Shown in pieces: positions 33,762 to 42,305 of a DNA stretch of 64,000 bases. Source of the DNA: Micromonospora costi (lineage in GTDB: Bacteria > Actinomycetota > Actinomycetes > Mycobacteriales > Micromonosporaceae); contig NZ_RBAN01000012.1 of NCBI RefSeq assembly GCF_003626655.1, positions 30,326-94,325 of the forward strand, written 5' to 3'. The notes beneath the pieces are model-generated. The model worked only from the letters and a program-made list of their open reading frames with translations. It made no database searches and had not been told where the DNA came from. The position numbers and the translations under genes were made by a program. The first letter of the stretch is position 1. Each line of letters begins with the position of its first letter.

Positions 33762-34670
33762 TCAGCTGGCGGCCCCGCCGCTCATCGCGAGGTCGCCGTT
33801 GAGGCCGGAGGGATAGAAGCCGCCGGAGTTCGTCGGGCCCGCGTTGAGGTACACGATATTCAGGACCGACTGGGCCGAGCGGCCGTAGGCGATGCCGTCG
33901 GCGTCCGTGGGAACGAGGTTCGCCTCGGCGCTGGTGCCGATACCCTGGTCGTCGTCGACCGGCCCGTCGAGACTGTTGCGGGCGTCGGAGAGCTTCTGCA
34001 CGCCCGCGAAGACGGCATCGTCGATCATGCCTTCGTTGTAGAGCGCAGAGCGGACGATCCCGGCATGGTACGCCTCCGTGGCGAGCAGACCCGCGGCAGC
34101 GTCCAGGTACGTCTTGTTGGACAGCAGCGGTGCCGCTCCTTTGAAGGCGGAGACGCCGACGTCCTCGAACAGGAACGCGGCGAACAGGAAGTTGAGATCG
34201 TTGGCATACGGGTCGAAGATCTCGCCCGGCTTGATGAGCCCGGCCGCGGTGGCCGCCGCGGTGAAGCTCGTGTCCAGAGAGATCGCCGGACGGGAAACGG
34301 CGTGCTCCCCGAGGGCGGACCGCAGGAAGGCCACATGCTGCCGCTCGTCCGAGGCGATCTCGCGTGCGAACGTGCGTACCACCGGGTTGCTGAAGTTGAC
34401 CATGCCCCCACCGGTCACCTCACCCCGGGTGCCGGTACCGGTGGTCATCTCGTCCGGCAGTCCCTGCCCCGTGGTGGCGCGAAGGTAGAACTCGGCTTCG
34501 AGGTATTCGAGGTTGAGTGCGAAGTTCAGGATCGTCGCGTCACTCGGCCCGGAGCCGTCCGGCGATTGCGCGCCGGGATTCGTCGGATCCGTCATCGACG
34601 TGAGCTTCCGTCCATCGTCATCCGACTCTGCGCTGCGCGATACCGCCTCTTTGATGAATTTCTTGACCAT
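33762..34670 (-). CDS. Ferritin-like desiccation-related protein
   Basis: 302 residues from ATG 34670. After a short charged N terminus (KKFIKEAVSRSAESDDDGRK) comes a ferritin-like four-helix domain. Its motifs are ILNFALNLEYLEAEFYLRAT, IASDERQHVAFLRSALG, FLFAAFLFEDVGVSAFKGAAPLL and LATEAYHAGIVRSALY, with Glu and His residues placed as in the PCC13-62-like, diiron-related family. There is no signal peptide by eye. Related proteins are linked to desiccation or oxidative stress. An earlier start would extend it over unconserved sequence. Flanks of 269 and 723 bp leave it as a single-gene unit. Confidence 0.82.
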   Translation of the reverse strand: MVKKFIKEAVSRSAESDDDGRKLTSMTDPTNPGAQSPDGSGPSDATILNFALNLEYLEAEFYLRATTGQGLPDEMTTGTGTRGEVTGGGMVNFSNPVVRTFAREIASDERQHVAFLRSALGEHAVSRPAISLDTSFTAAATAAGLIKPGEIFDPYANDLNFLFAAFLFEDVGVSAFKGAAPLLSNKTYLDAAAGLLATEAYHAGIVRSALYNEGMIDDAVFAGVQKLSDARNSLDGPVDDDQGIGTSAEANLVPTDADGIAYGRSAQSVLNIVYLNAGPTNSGGFYPSGLNGDLAMSGGAAS

Positions 34671-35393
34671 GGAAGCCGGCCCCCGTTCCGGTCCACGGCA
34701 CACCGAGTACTCCATCGATATGTCACCGGTGCGCCACGCGCTACTGCCGTCGGCGCTCACGCTAGTGCGTGGCTGTCTCGGCCGTACTCCTTTCCCGAAC
34801 CTTCGCCTCCGGGCGGCGGGGATGGCCGCACGACGGCGGAGGCCAACCAACAGCGATGACAGATGGAACCGAAGACGATCCACACCCACGCGGTTTCAGA
34901 TCCGACCGTCCCGACGGGTCGACCAGGGCTGGTCACCGGCCCACCCGAGCGCAGCGGCGCGGTCGGTGAGCGCGAACAAGGCGTCCGCCCGACGCGGCAG
35001 ACACCGGCAGAAGCCCCGACGAAACCCGGCCAGCCCCGCAGCGGAGCCTCAGCCGACCCGGCACCGACGTGTTCGGCCTGGGCGTGTCGGGCAAACGAGG
35101 CCACCCAGGTCGTGGCCGGTCCGTGCCCACCCGACACACCCGAGTTCACATAGGACCAGCGCGGCATGCGGGCGTCGATGGTGTGAAAAGAGCGGGCGGG
35201 GACCCGGCAGTTTGCCGGTAGGGCGATCACCGCTTTTCGCCGGGCGGCATTGACGGAGACCACATCGAAACGGATGATCTTCACGGTGACGTCCTACGGC
35301 GGCTGCCTCCGTTCGAGTTCCGCCGTCCGTCTACTGCGGTGACGGATTGCCCAGGTCGGATCCGGAAGCCCGCACGACCGACAGGAGTGCCCG
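34671..35393. other. 723-bp region without a supported gene
   Basis: Frames on both strands are long only because of the high GC content. The minus-strand frame beginning KIIRFDVVSVNAARRK near 35284 has a plausible start but degenerates into Pro/Arg/Ser-rich sequence and lacks homology I can recognise. A small hairpin CCGGCAgtTTGCCGG lies near 35204-35218. The ferritin-like gene promoter should lie near 34680-34760. Confidence 0.5.
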
Positions 35394-37172
35394 TTGAAGT
35401 CGATCATTCCCCCCGCCCGCCACCCGAGAACGGCCGCCATCACCTCGTTGAGTCCTCGATGGCCAAGACGGGCGGGCGCCCTCGGTATGGCGGTCGTCAT
35501 GTCCGTCGGGCTGGCGACGGCCGCCGCCGCGGCCCCCGATCCACAGCAGAGCGCTGCCGTGATCGGGTTGGCCATCGCAAAGGTCAAGGCGACCACCAAC
35601 GCCGAACGTCAGAAGCTGGTGGACCTTGGTCTGGACGTGATCGACTTCAGCGGCACGCATGCCGAGGTGCTGCTGCACGGCCCGGCTGACCGCGCGCGAC
35701 TCGCCGGTGGAAACTGGCAGGTGGAGGTGTCCGACGCGGCGGACCAACTCGCCGCCATGACAGCCGAGCGGATGGTCGAGGCGCAGCGGGAAGCTGCGCG
35801 GCAGGCGGACCCCACGCTCGCCTCCGGCCTGCCGAGCGGCCGCGTGTCGTACCGGACGCTGGACGAGGCCGAACGCGAGATGCGGGAGCTCGAGCGCCGC
35901 TACCCCGACAAGGTGAAGGTGTTCGCGCTCTCCCGGAAGTCCCTGCTGGGGCACACGATTCTGGGCATGGAGATCAGCAGCGACGTGCAGACCGACTCCG
36001 GTGAGCCGGTCTTCCTGACGACCGGCCTGCATCACGCCCGCGAGTGGCCGACGCTGGAATTCACCATGGAGTTCGCCCGGGACGTCCTGCAGAGCTACGC
36101 CACGGACAGCCACATCAGAAAGCTCGTCGACTCCTCCCGGTTGGTCATCGTGCCGGCCGTGAACCCGGACGGCTACACGATGTCGCGGGACCTCATCAAT
36201 GAGATGAAGCGCAAGAACTGTCGGGTTGCGGCCGGTCAGGTGCCGACCTGGGAGCAGTGCGCCGCCGCGGACAGCCGGCAGCTCGGCGTGGACCTGAACC
36301 GCAACTACGGAGCGTTCTGGGGAGGCCCGGGATCGAGCGCCTCCCCGACCGCCGAGAACCACCACGGCGCGGCCCCGTACTCCGAGCCGGAGATCGCGGC
36401 CATGACCGACCTGCTGAACAGCCACCAGGTCGTGGTCGCGGTGAACAACCACACGCCGGATGCCCGGTTGCTGCGTGCCCCGGCGTCACCGCTGGAGCCC
36501 GTACCGGCCGAGGTGGCCCTCTACGACGGCCTGGCGCAGCAACTCGGCGCGGCCCTCGGTGGCTGGCCGACCGGGCCCTGGCCCGACGTCTACTACGTCG
36601 CCAGCGGCGTGGCGGAGCAGGAGGGCCTGTACGCGAACGGCACCCTCGGCTTCACGCCGGAGCTGACGCCGGGGCACAGCGGTCTCGAACGGTTCCACCC
36701 GCAGTACCAGTACGTCATCGACCAGTACCGCGGAACCGGGTTCTACGCGGGGTCGAGCATCCGCGACGCGCTCCTCATCGCCTGGGATGCCGCCAACGAT
36801 CCGCGTACGCACTCCATCCTCACCGGGTCGGCGCCGCGGGGCATCGAACTCACCATCAGCAAGGACGTCTCGGTTGACTCCTCGCCGGTCGAACGCGACG
36901 GCGAGATGGTCGTGCTGCCGTCCGACCTGCGCATCGAGAGCACGATGCGGGTGCCCGACAACGGGCGGTTCGAGTGGCATGTCCTGCCGTCCCTGCGGCA
37001 GAGCCAGCAAAGCTCCACCCTGCTGCGGGAGAGCTGGGTGGTGTCGTGCCGGAACCCCGCGGGCAAGATCCACCGTTCGGTCCGGGTCACGATCGGCCGT
37101 GGCGAGACCAAGGCTATCGACATGAGCGGCTGCCCGGCCGGGCCGAAGAAGCCGATCGGCTCCGGGCGCTGA
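35394..37172 (+). CDS. Exported M14 zinc carboxypeptidase
   Basis: 592 residues. Signal peptide with RRAGALGMAVVMSVGLATAAAAAPDP, then a pro-region of about 100 residues. The catalytic domain has zinc ligands His214 and Glu217 (LHHAREWPTLEF), the substrate-binding VNPDGY and VDLNRNYG, the third zinc ligand His353 (NNHTPD) and the catalytic Glu423 (GFTPELTPG). The last about 120 residues form a beta-rich domain (ISKDVSVDSS ... VSCRNPAGKIHRSVRV). It degrades extracellular peptides from the C terminus. It is followed by a strong terminator, so probably monocistronic, next to another secreted peptidase. Confidence 0.92.
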   Translation: MKSIIPPARHPRTAAITSLSPRWPRRAGALGMAVVMSVGLATAAAAAPDPQQSAAVIGLAIAKVKATTNAERQKLVDLGLDVIDFSGTHAEVLLHGPADRARLAGGNWQVEVSDAADQLAAMTAERMVEAQREAARQADPTLASGLPSGRVSYRTLDEAEREMRELERRYPDKVKVFALSRKSLLGHTILGMEISSDVQTDSGEPVFLTTGLHHAREWPTLEFTMEFARDVLQSYATDSHIRKLVDSSRLVIVPAVNPDGYTMSRDLINEMKRKNCRVAAGQVPTWEQCAAADSRQLGVDLNRNYGAFWGGPGSSASPTAENHHGAAPYSEPEIAAMTDLLNSHQVVVAVNNHTPDARLLRAPASPLEPVPAEVALYDGLAQQLGAALGGWPTGPWPDVYYVASGVAEQEGLYANGTLGFTPELTPGHSGLERFHPQYQYVIDQYRGTGFYAGSSIRDALLIAWDAANDPRTHSILTGSAPRGIELTISKDVSVDSSPVERDGEMVVLPSDLRIESTMRVPDNGRFEWHVLPSLRQSQQSSTLLRESWVVSCRNPAGKIHRSVRVTIGRGETKAIDMSGCPAGPKKPIGSGR

Positions 37173-37180
37173 CGTCGACG

Positions 37181-37222
37181 GAGAGCGTCGCCTGGCGGCT
37201 CGGCCCGCCAGGCGACGCTCTC
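37181..37222 (+). terminator. Terminator after the M14 carboxypeptidase gene
   Basis: A perfect 18-bp stem, GAGAGCGTCGCCTGGCGG (37181-37198) with its complement at 37205-37222, around a 6-nt loop, nine bases after the stop codon. No U tract. It is one of the strongest hairpins in the window. Confidence 0.85.
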
Positions 37223-37646
37223 TCCCGGAAGCCGCGTTCGGCATGATTCGCCAGTCTTCCGGGCAAGCTCGACGTCGCCGCCGCATCTCCTCAACACCGG
37301 CCCCTGGACCGCGCCTCGTGCCGCCCCCGTGCGCCGGCGGTCGCTCGACCAGATCGTGATCGTCGACTTGCGACGTTGGATGGCCGGAACGCTATCGAAC
37401 GCCGTCGAAGTTGCGTCAGCTGTCTGGTGCCCCTCCGTGAGCCGGTCGCTACGGTCAGGTGACCGGCAGTGAGGCCGGTGAATGTAGCCAGCTGAGACGA
37501 CCGCCTACCGGCAGACGGCCTGTGGTCCGGGCGATGCCGTCGCGGTGGTCCCGGCCCGGGGACGGCACGAGCCGGTTGCGTCGTCGACCGTACCCGGCCG
37601 TGTGCCGCCAGGTGGGGTCGCCGGCCGACGACGGAAGGGGACTTCG
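37223..37646. other. Intergenic region, probable long leader of the peptidase gene
   Basis: About 420 bp without a supported gene. Around 37455-37560 several short inverted repeats (GGTCAGGTGACC, CCGGCAGTGAGGCCGG) could form a structured 5' leader. I do not recognise a known riboswitch class here. Confidence 0.4.
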
Positions 37647-39773
37647 ATGGTGCGACGAGAGCTGCGCCAGCGGGCTGTCGGCCTCACGGCTGCCTCCTGC
37701 GCGGCGGCGTTGACTCTTGCGCTGGGCTTCACCAGCCCGGCGGCGGCCAGCCCGGACGAGGTTGGGCCGGTCTTCGTGGACGGTCAGGCCCAGATCGTCC
37801 CCGAGTTCGCGAACTCCAGCGGTTGGATCCGGCAACAGCTGTGGGTGGAGACCGAGTTCGACTCCGACGGCGACGGCGAGCTCGACCGCATGCACGTGGA
37901 CGTCACCCGGCCCGGGCAGACCGCGCAGGGGTTGAAGGTACCGGTCGTCTACGAGAGCAGCCCCTACTACGCGGGGACGGCATCCAGCCAGCCGCAGTAC
38001 TTCTGGAACGTGCGACACGAACTCGGTGAGCAGCCGCCGGCTCGAATCTCGCCGCCGTCGATCGCCCACCAGCCGGGCCGGACCTCGGTGTCCAGCAGCG
38101 AGATCAACACCTGGGTGCCGCGAGGCTTCGCCGTGGTGCACTCCGACTCCCCGGGCACCGGCCTCTCGCAGGGCTGTCCGACGGTCGGTGGGAGCAACGA
38201 GTCGCTGGCGCCGAAGGCGGTGATCGACTGGTTGAACGGCCGCGCGAAGGGATACGCCAGCGTCAACGGGGATCAGGAGGTCTCGGCGACGAGCTGGGCG
38301 ACCGGCAAGGTCGGTATGACGGGCACGTCGTACAACGGGACCCTGCCGCTCGCCGCCGCGACCACCGGCGTTGACGGCCTTGAGGCGATCATCCCGATCG
38401 CACCGAACACCTCGTACTACCACTACTACCGCTCGAACGGGCTGGTGCGGAATCCCGGCGGCTGGGTCGGTGAGGACATCGACTACCTGTTCGACTACAT
38501 CAACAGCGGCTATCCGGAGCGTCGGGCGTACTGCATCGAGACGGTCCGCGTCGGCGAGATGAACCGCCACCAGGACCGCGCGAGCGGCGACTACAACGAC
38601 TTCTGGGCGGGCCGGGATTACCTGCACGCCGTCGGCGGCGTCAAGGCCGCCACCCTGATGGCGCACGCGTTCAACGACTGGAACGTGGTGCCCGAGCACA
38701 GCGTGCGGATCCTCGACGCGCTGAAGGCGCAGGGCACACCGGTGCAGGCGTACTACCACCAGGGCGGGCACGGCGGCGCACCGCCGCTGGACATGCGCAA
38801 CCGGTGGTTCACCCGCTACCTGTACGGGGTCCGGAACGGCGTCGAGAACGACGCGCGGGCCTGGGTGGTGCGCAACGAGACCGGCGCGAGCCAGCTCACC
38901 CCGTACGCGGACTACCCCAACCCGGCCGCGGCGCCGGTCACCATGGTGCCGGAGCCCGGTGGTGACACCACCGGTGGACTGACCTCGTTGGCGCGGCCCG
39001 GCGAGGGCGTCGAGTCGCTGGTCGACGCCGGCAACACCGCCTGCAACGCCGGCATGCTGGCGACGAGCGTGTCCGAGCACCGGCTGCTCTACGTGACGCC
39101 GGAACTCACCGCGCCGGTGCACATCTCCGGTACGGCGGAGGTGACGCTGCGGATGAGCGCGAGCACGTCGGCGGCCAACCTGTCGGTGGCCCTCGTGCGG
39201 TTGCCGTGGACCGGCGGATCGGGCTGCGAGTCCAGCACCCGGGGCGCCGCGACGAGCATCATCACCCGTGGCTGGGCGGACCCGCAGAACCGCCACTCGC
39301 TCACCCGGAGCGAGCCGCTGGTGCCCGGCGAGTTCGTTGACCTGACCGTGCCGCTGCAGCCGGATGACCAGGTAGTCCCGGCCGGCTACCGGATCGGCCT
39401 GATGGTCTTCTCCACCGACCACGAGTTCACCCTGCACCCCGCTCCGGGCACCGTGCTCAACGTCGACCTGGCCGCGACGGCTCTGCGGTTGCCGGTGGTC
39501 GGCGGGCCGCTGGCGATGCCGATCTGCGCGAGCGCCGACACCCGGGCGACGGTCGTGGTCGGCGGCGTCGACAGCGGGGTGGCCAACCGCCCGCTGGCCG
39601 GCACCTGCACGATCAACGACCACATCCTCGATGGGGAGCAGTGGCCGACCCACGGCCAGTTCGTCACCCACGTGAACCAGGTGGCGGACCAGATGGTGAC
39701 GGCGGGGGTGCTCACGTCGGCACAGCGTGGCTCCATCGTCTCGGCGGCCGCCCGGTCCAGAGTCGGCACGTGA
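37647..39773 (+). CDS. Exported X-Pro dipeptidyl-peptidase (S15/CocE family)
   Basis: 708 residues from ATG 37647, after GGAAGGGG. Signal peptide VGLTAASCAAALTLALGFTSPAAASP. S15 alpha/beta-hydrolase domain with VYESSPYY, FAVVHSDSPGTGLSQG and the nucleophile serine in VGMTGTSYNGTLP (Ser228); the acid lies in DFWAGRDYL and the histidine in YHQGGHGGAPPL. A C-terminal jelly-roll domain (VHISGTAEVTLRMSAS ... GYRIGLMVFSTDHEFTLHP) is typical. It cleaves X-Pro dipeptides from extracellular peptides and complements the neighbouring carboxypeptidase. Confidence 0.93.
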   Translation: MVRRELRQRAVGLTAASCAAALTLALGFTSPAAASPDEVGPVFVDGQAQIVPEFANSSGWIRQQLWVETEFDSDGDGELDRMHVDVTRPGQTAQGLKVPVVYESSPYYAGTASSQPQYFWNVRHELGEQPPARISPPSIAHQPGRTSVSSSEINTWVPRGFAVVHSDSPGTGLSQGCPTVGGSNESLAPKAVIDWLNGRAKGYASVNGDQEVSATSWATGKVGMTGTSYNGTLPLAAATTGVDGLEAIIPIAPNTSYYHYYRSNGLVRNPGGWVGEDIDYLFDYINSGYPERRAYCIETVRVGEMNRHQDRASGDYNDFWAGRDYLHAVGGVKAATLMAHAFNDWNVVPEHSVRILDALKAQGTPVQAYYHQGGHGGAPPLDMRNRWFTRYLYGVRNGVENDARAWVVRNETGASQLTPYADYPNPAAAPVTMVPEPGGDTTGGLTSLARPGEGVESLVDAGNTACNAGMLATSVSEHRLLYVTPELTAPVHISGTAEVTLRMSASTSAANLSVALVRLPWTGGSGCESSTRGAATSIITRGWADPQNRHSLTRSEPLVPGEFVDLTVPLQPDDQVVPAGYRIGLMVFSTDHEFTLHPAPGTVLNVDLAATALRLPVVGGPLAMPICASADTRATVVVGGVDSGVANRPLAGTCTINDHILDGEQWPTHGQFVTHVNQVADQMVTAGVLTSAQRGSIVSAAARSRVGT

Positions 39774-39929
39774 CGAGGGACCCGGTGGGCGCCGCCGTCG
39801 CGATGGTGAGCGGCGGGGCGCCTGCGGCGGTTCCGCAGGCTGATGCGGACGGTGAGGTGGACCGCCGGTGAGATGTCGCGTTGGACACCGCCTGGCCGTA
39901 CCGGGTACGCCGGCGACCAGGCGTGCGCC

Positions 39930-40610
39930 TCACACGCCCGCGAGGAGCGCGTCGAGCGGTCGCGGCAGCGTGTCGCGGTCGACCGCCGCCTCGACGAGCA
40001 GCCGCGCGTACCGCTGATTGCGCCGTGAGCTGCTGCGCAGGAACCGCCACAGCTGCGCCTCGGGCTGCCGGCCGCGCCACGCGGGTTGGCTCTGGAACGA
40101 CCGGAACGATCGCAGGTCGCCCTGCGCGTCGAAGAGTTCTTCGACCTGTGCGGTGCCCAGCGCCCGGATCAGCTCGTCCTCCAGGTCCTTGACGCAGACG
40201 TGGAACCCGAGGTGCTCCATCTCGGCGCGCGTACGGGGTGAGCCGACCCCGCCGACGTGCAGGCCGCGCCGGAACACCTCCTCCTCGCGTACGTCGCAGA
40301 GGCCGGCACGTCGTACCCGGGAACCCAGCGGCGCCAACGTCGTGAGGAAGTGACCGATCGCGTGCGCCCCGCCGATCGGCACGATCACGACCCGCTCCGC
40401 TTCGAGGTCCCGGCCGCGGCCGGCGGCGGCCGTTTCGAGGGCGAGCTGGTCGCTGATGCCCTCGACGAGCACCACGGCCCGGGCCGACCCGACCTTCGCC
40501 AGGGCCTGGGTGGTGGCCCGGATCGACGCGGCGTTGCCGCCCAACCGGCCGTCGATCGCGCCGGCGGTGGACGTGTCGGCTCGTCCGGTCATCGCCATGA
40601 CCGCCATCAT
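39930..40610 (-). CDS. TOPRIM domain (OLD-like) protein, stand-alone
   Basis: Up to 226 residues. AVVLVEGISDQLALETAA carries the TOPRIM glutamate; IVPIGGAHAIGHFLTTL and GLCDVREEEVFRRGL supply the DxR/E-type second motif, as in the C-terminal TOPRIM of OLD family nucleases and similar ATP-dependent endonucleases. No ATPase domain is attached, so it is a short single-domain form found in many actinobacteria. Function unknown; nuclease or nucleotidyl-transfer activity is possible. A macrodomain gene lies 100 bp upstream on the same strand. Several Met codons near the N terminus leave the start uncertain. Confidence 0.72.
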   Translation of the reverse strand: MMAVMAMTGRADTSTAGAIDGRLGGNAASIRATTQALAKVGSARAVVLVEGISDQLALETAAAGRGRDLEAERVVIVPIGGAHAIGHFLTTLAPLGSRVRRAGLCDVREEEVFRRGLHVGGVGSPRTRAEMEHLGFHVCVKDLEDELIRALGTAQVEELFDAQGDLRSFRSFQSQPAWRGRQPEAQLWRFLRSSSRRNQRYARLLVEAAVDRDTLPRPLDALLAGV

Positions 40611-40710
40611 CGGTGATACGCCCGCCGGCCGACCAGAGGTTTACCGCTGGCGGCCGCGATCCGGCAGGGCGGCTACACGTTCCACCAGATCGGTGTCCGG
40701 GGAGCCGGGC

Positions 40711-41214
40711 TCAGCCGTGCAGCGCCGCCACCAGCAGGTCGTGCGTGGCGGCGTCGAAGGCGACGAGGCGGACGTGCGCGACGCTCGTGGGTGTCGCCCG
40801 GATGGTCGAGACCGCGATCTGCGCCGCCCGGTCGGCCGGGAAGCCGTACACGCCGGTGGCGATGGCCGGGAAGGCGACGGTGCGGGCGCCGATCTCGTCG
40901 GCCACCTCCAGGCTGCGCCGGTAGCACGACGACAGGGTGTCGACCTCCCCGTGACCACCGCCCTCCCAGATCGGCCCGACGGCGTGGATGACGTGGCGAA
41001 CGGGCGGGTCGAGATCGAACGCGGGCGTGGCGACGGCCTCGCCGGGCTCGCAGGGCGCGAGGGCCGCGCCGGCGCGGGCCAGTCTCGGGCCCGCCGCGCG
41101 GTGGATCGCCCCGTCGACACCGCCGCCACCCATCAGCGACTCGTTCGCCGCGGTCACGATGGCGTCGACGTCCTCGGCGGTGATGTCACCGCGCACCACG
41201 TCGATCACAGGCAT
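40711..41214 (-). CDS. Macrodomain protein, O-acetyl-ADP-ribose deacetylase type
   Basis: 167 residues from the ATG at 41214. Typical macro fold: VVRGDITAEDVDAIVTAANESLMGGGGVDGAIHRAAGP contains the ADP-ribose-binding Asp, Asn and Gly-rich loop; VRHVIHAVGPIW follows; TVAFPAIATGVYGFPADRAAQIAV is the second phosphate loop. It acts on ADP-ribose esters or ADP-ribosylated targets in the cytosol. The longer upstream frame crosses the promoter of the divergent DUF2975 gene and was rejected. Confidence 0.92.
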   Translation of the reverse strand: MPVIDVVRGDITAEDVDAIVTAANESLMGGGGVDGAIHRAAGPRLARAGAALAPCEPGEAVATPAFDLDPPVRHVIHAVGPIWEGGGHGEVDTLSSCYRRSLEVADEIGARTVAFPAIATGVYGFPADRAAQIAVSTIRATPTSVAHVRLVAFDAATHDLLVAALHG

Positions 41215-41306
41215 GGGTCGATCGTCCCATGCCGGCCCCGCGAGCGCCCGACGCCGGTGGACCGGCGGCGCGAGCGACGTCGCAGCCGCGGAAGCCAGCA
41301 GACCTA

Positions 41307-41335
41307 TTGACATTCGATAGGTAACGAGCGATAGT
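41307..41335 (+). promoter_or_regulatory. Promoter of the DUF2975-XRE operon, probably leaderless
   Basis: TTGACA (41307-41312), 17-bp spacer, GATAGT (41330-41335). The predicted start of transcription, 6-7 bases on, falls on the ATG at 41342. The CGATAg element occurs twice (41315-41320 and 41329-41334) and could bind the XRE regulator encoded in the operon. Confidence 0.6.
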
Positions 41336-41341
41336 CGATGC

Positions 41342-41821
41342 ATGGTGACAGAACATCGGGCGGTGGCCGCTCTCCGTGTCTTCCTCGTGCTGCTGTTCGG
41401 GATCCTGGTCGTGTTCCAGACCCTCTCGCTGCCCGGGCAGTTCGCGCACATGGCCAAGGAGTCGCCGGACATGGCGTATCTGCGGTGGCCGGCGACCGCC
41501 GTGACGGTGTTCTGGGTGCTGTGCGTCCAGGTGGTCATCGTCTGCACCTGGAAGCTGCTCGGCATGGTCAAGGCCGACCGCATCTTCAGCCCGGCGTCAC
41601 TGGCGTGGGTGGACGGTATCGTGTGGTCCATCGCGGCGGCGTGGGTGGTGCTCCTCGGTGTGTTCCTCTACGTCGGCTTCAACGCCGACGATCCCGGTCT
41701 GCCGCTCCTGCTGTTCCTGCTGGTGGTGGGCGTCGCGGTGGTGGGGTTGCTGATGGTGGTGATGCGTGCCCTGCTGCGGCAGGCCACCACGCTGCGCACC
41801 GACATGGAAGCGGTGATCTGA
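41342..41821 (+). CDS. DUF2975 family membrane protein
   Basis: 159 residues with four membrane segments (about residues 8-28, 48-70, 88-110 and 118-140) separated by the RIFSPASLAWVDGIVWSIAAAW motif typical of DUF2975. The gene is followed with overlap (TGATG) by a small XRE-family regulator, the standard partner of this family. Biological role unknown; such pairs are thought to be sensory or self-regulatory modules. Start codon ATG 41342 lies at the predicted transcription start; GTG 41345 is an alternative. Confidence 0.9.
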   Translation: MVTEHRAVAALRVFLVLLFGILVVFQTLSLPGQFAHMAKESPDMAYLRWPATAVTVFWVLCVQVVIVCTWKLLGMVKADRIFSPASLAWVDGIVWSIAAAWVVLLGVFLYVGFNADDPGLPLLLFLLVVGVAVVGLLMVVMRALLRQATTLRTDMEAVI

Positions 41822-42027
41822 TGCCCATCGTCGTGCGCATCGACGTCGAGCTGGCCAAGCGCAAGATGAGCGTCGGTGAGTTCGCCGAACGGGTCGGGCT
41901 CACCCCGGCGAACGTCGCGGTGCTGAAGAACGGGCGGGCCAAGGCCGTCCGGTTCAGCACCCTGGAAGCGATGTGCCGGGTGCTGGAATGCCAGCCCGGC
42001 GACCTGCTCGAGTGGGTCGACGAATGA
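41821..42027 (+). CDS. XRE/YozG-like small helix-turn-helix regulator
   Basis: 68 residues, essentially one Cro/CI-type DNA-binding domain: VELAKRKMSVGEFAERVGLTPANVAVLKNGRAKAVRFSTLEAMCRVLECQPGDLLEWV. ATG shares its A with the stop of the DUF2975 gene (TGATG) and its own stop overlaps the next ATG (ATGA). It probably controls its own operon together with the DUF2975 membrane partner. Confidence 0.92.
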   Translation: MPIVVRIDVELAKRKMSVGEFAERVGLTPANVAVLKNGRAKAVRFSTLEAMCRVLECQPGDLLEWVDE

Positions 42028-42209
42028 GCCGGGGGCACACGGCGGGAAGCCCCGCGACGTACGTCCTGCTGGTCGCCGCCGTCGCGCTCGGCGTCGCCGG
42101 GATCGTGTACGGGGAGGGCGACGACTCTCCCGGCCTGCAGGTCCTCGGCGGCGTGCTCGTCGTCGGCTCCGTCGTGCTCGGGGTGCGCGCCCTCCGGCGC
42201 GGCAGGTAG
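42024..42209 (+). CDS. Small membrane protein, third gene of the DUF2975 operon
   Basis: 61 residues with two hydrophobic helices (AGSPATYVLLVAAVALGVAGIVYG and LQVLGGVLVVGSVVLGVRAL) and a basic tail. The start is ATG 42024, overlapping the XRE stop by four bases. No family recognised; tight coupling suggests that it acts with the two preceding genes. Confidence 0.7.
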   Translation: MSRGHTAGSPATYVLLVAAVALGVAGIVYGEGDDSPGLQVLGGVLVVGSVVLGVRALRRGR

Positions 42210-42305
42210 CCACCGAAGCGTGCCCGTAGCCACGGAAGGCGTGCCCGCGCGTCCGGTCGCGCGAGCACGCCCCCACGTCATGAGCTCCCGGTCACGGTGC
42301 CGGTG

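Noticed and set aside
34757..35284. 175-residue minus-strand frame starting KIIRFDVVSV
   Set aside because: The first 25 residues look protein-like but the rest is low-complexity Pro/Arg/Ser sequence overlapping the ferritin-like promoter region; no family recognised.
37455..37560. TPP-like riboswitch because of CTGAGA in the peptidase leader
   Set aside because: The second conserved half of the TPP aptamer is missing and the downstream gene is a peptidase; the match is chance.
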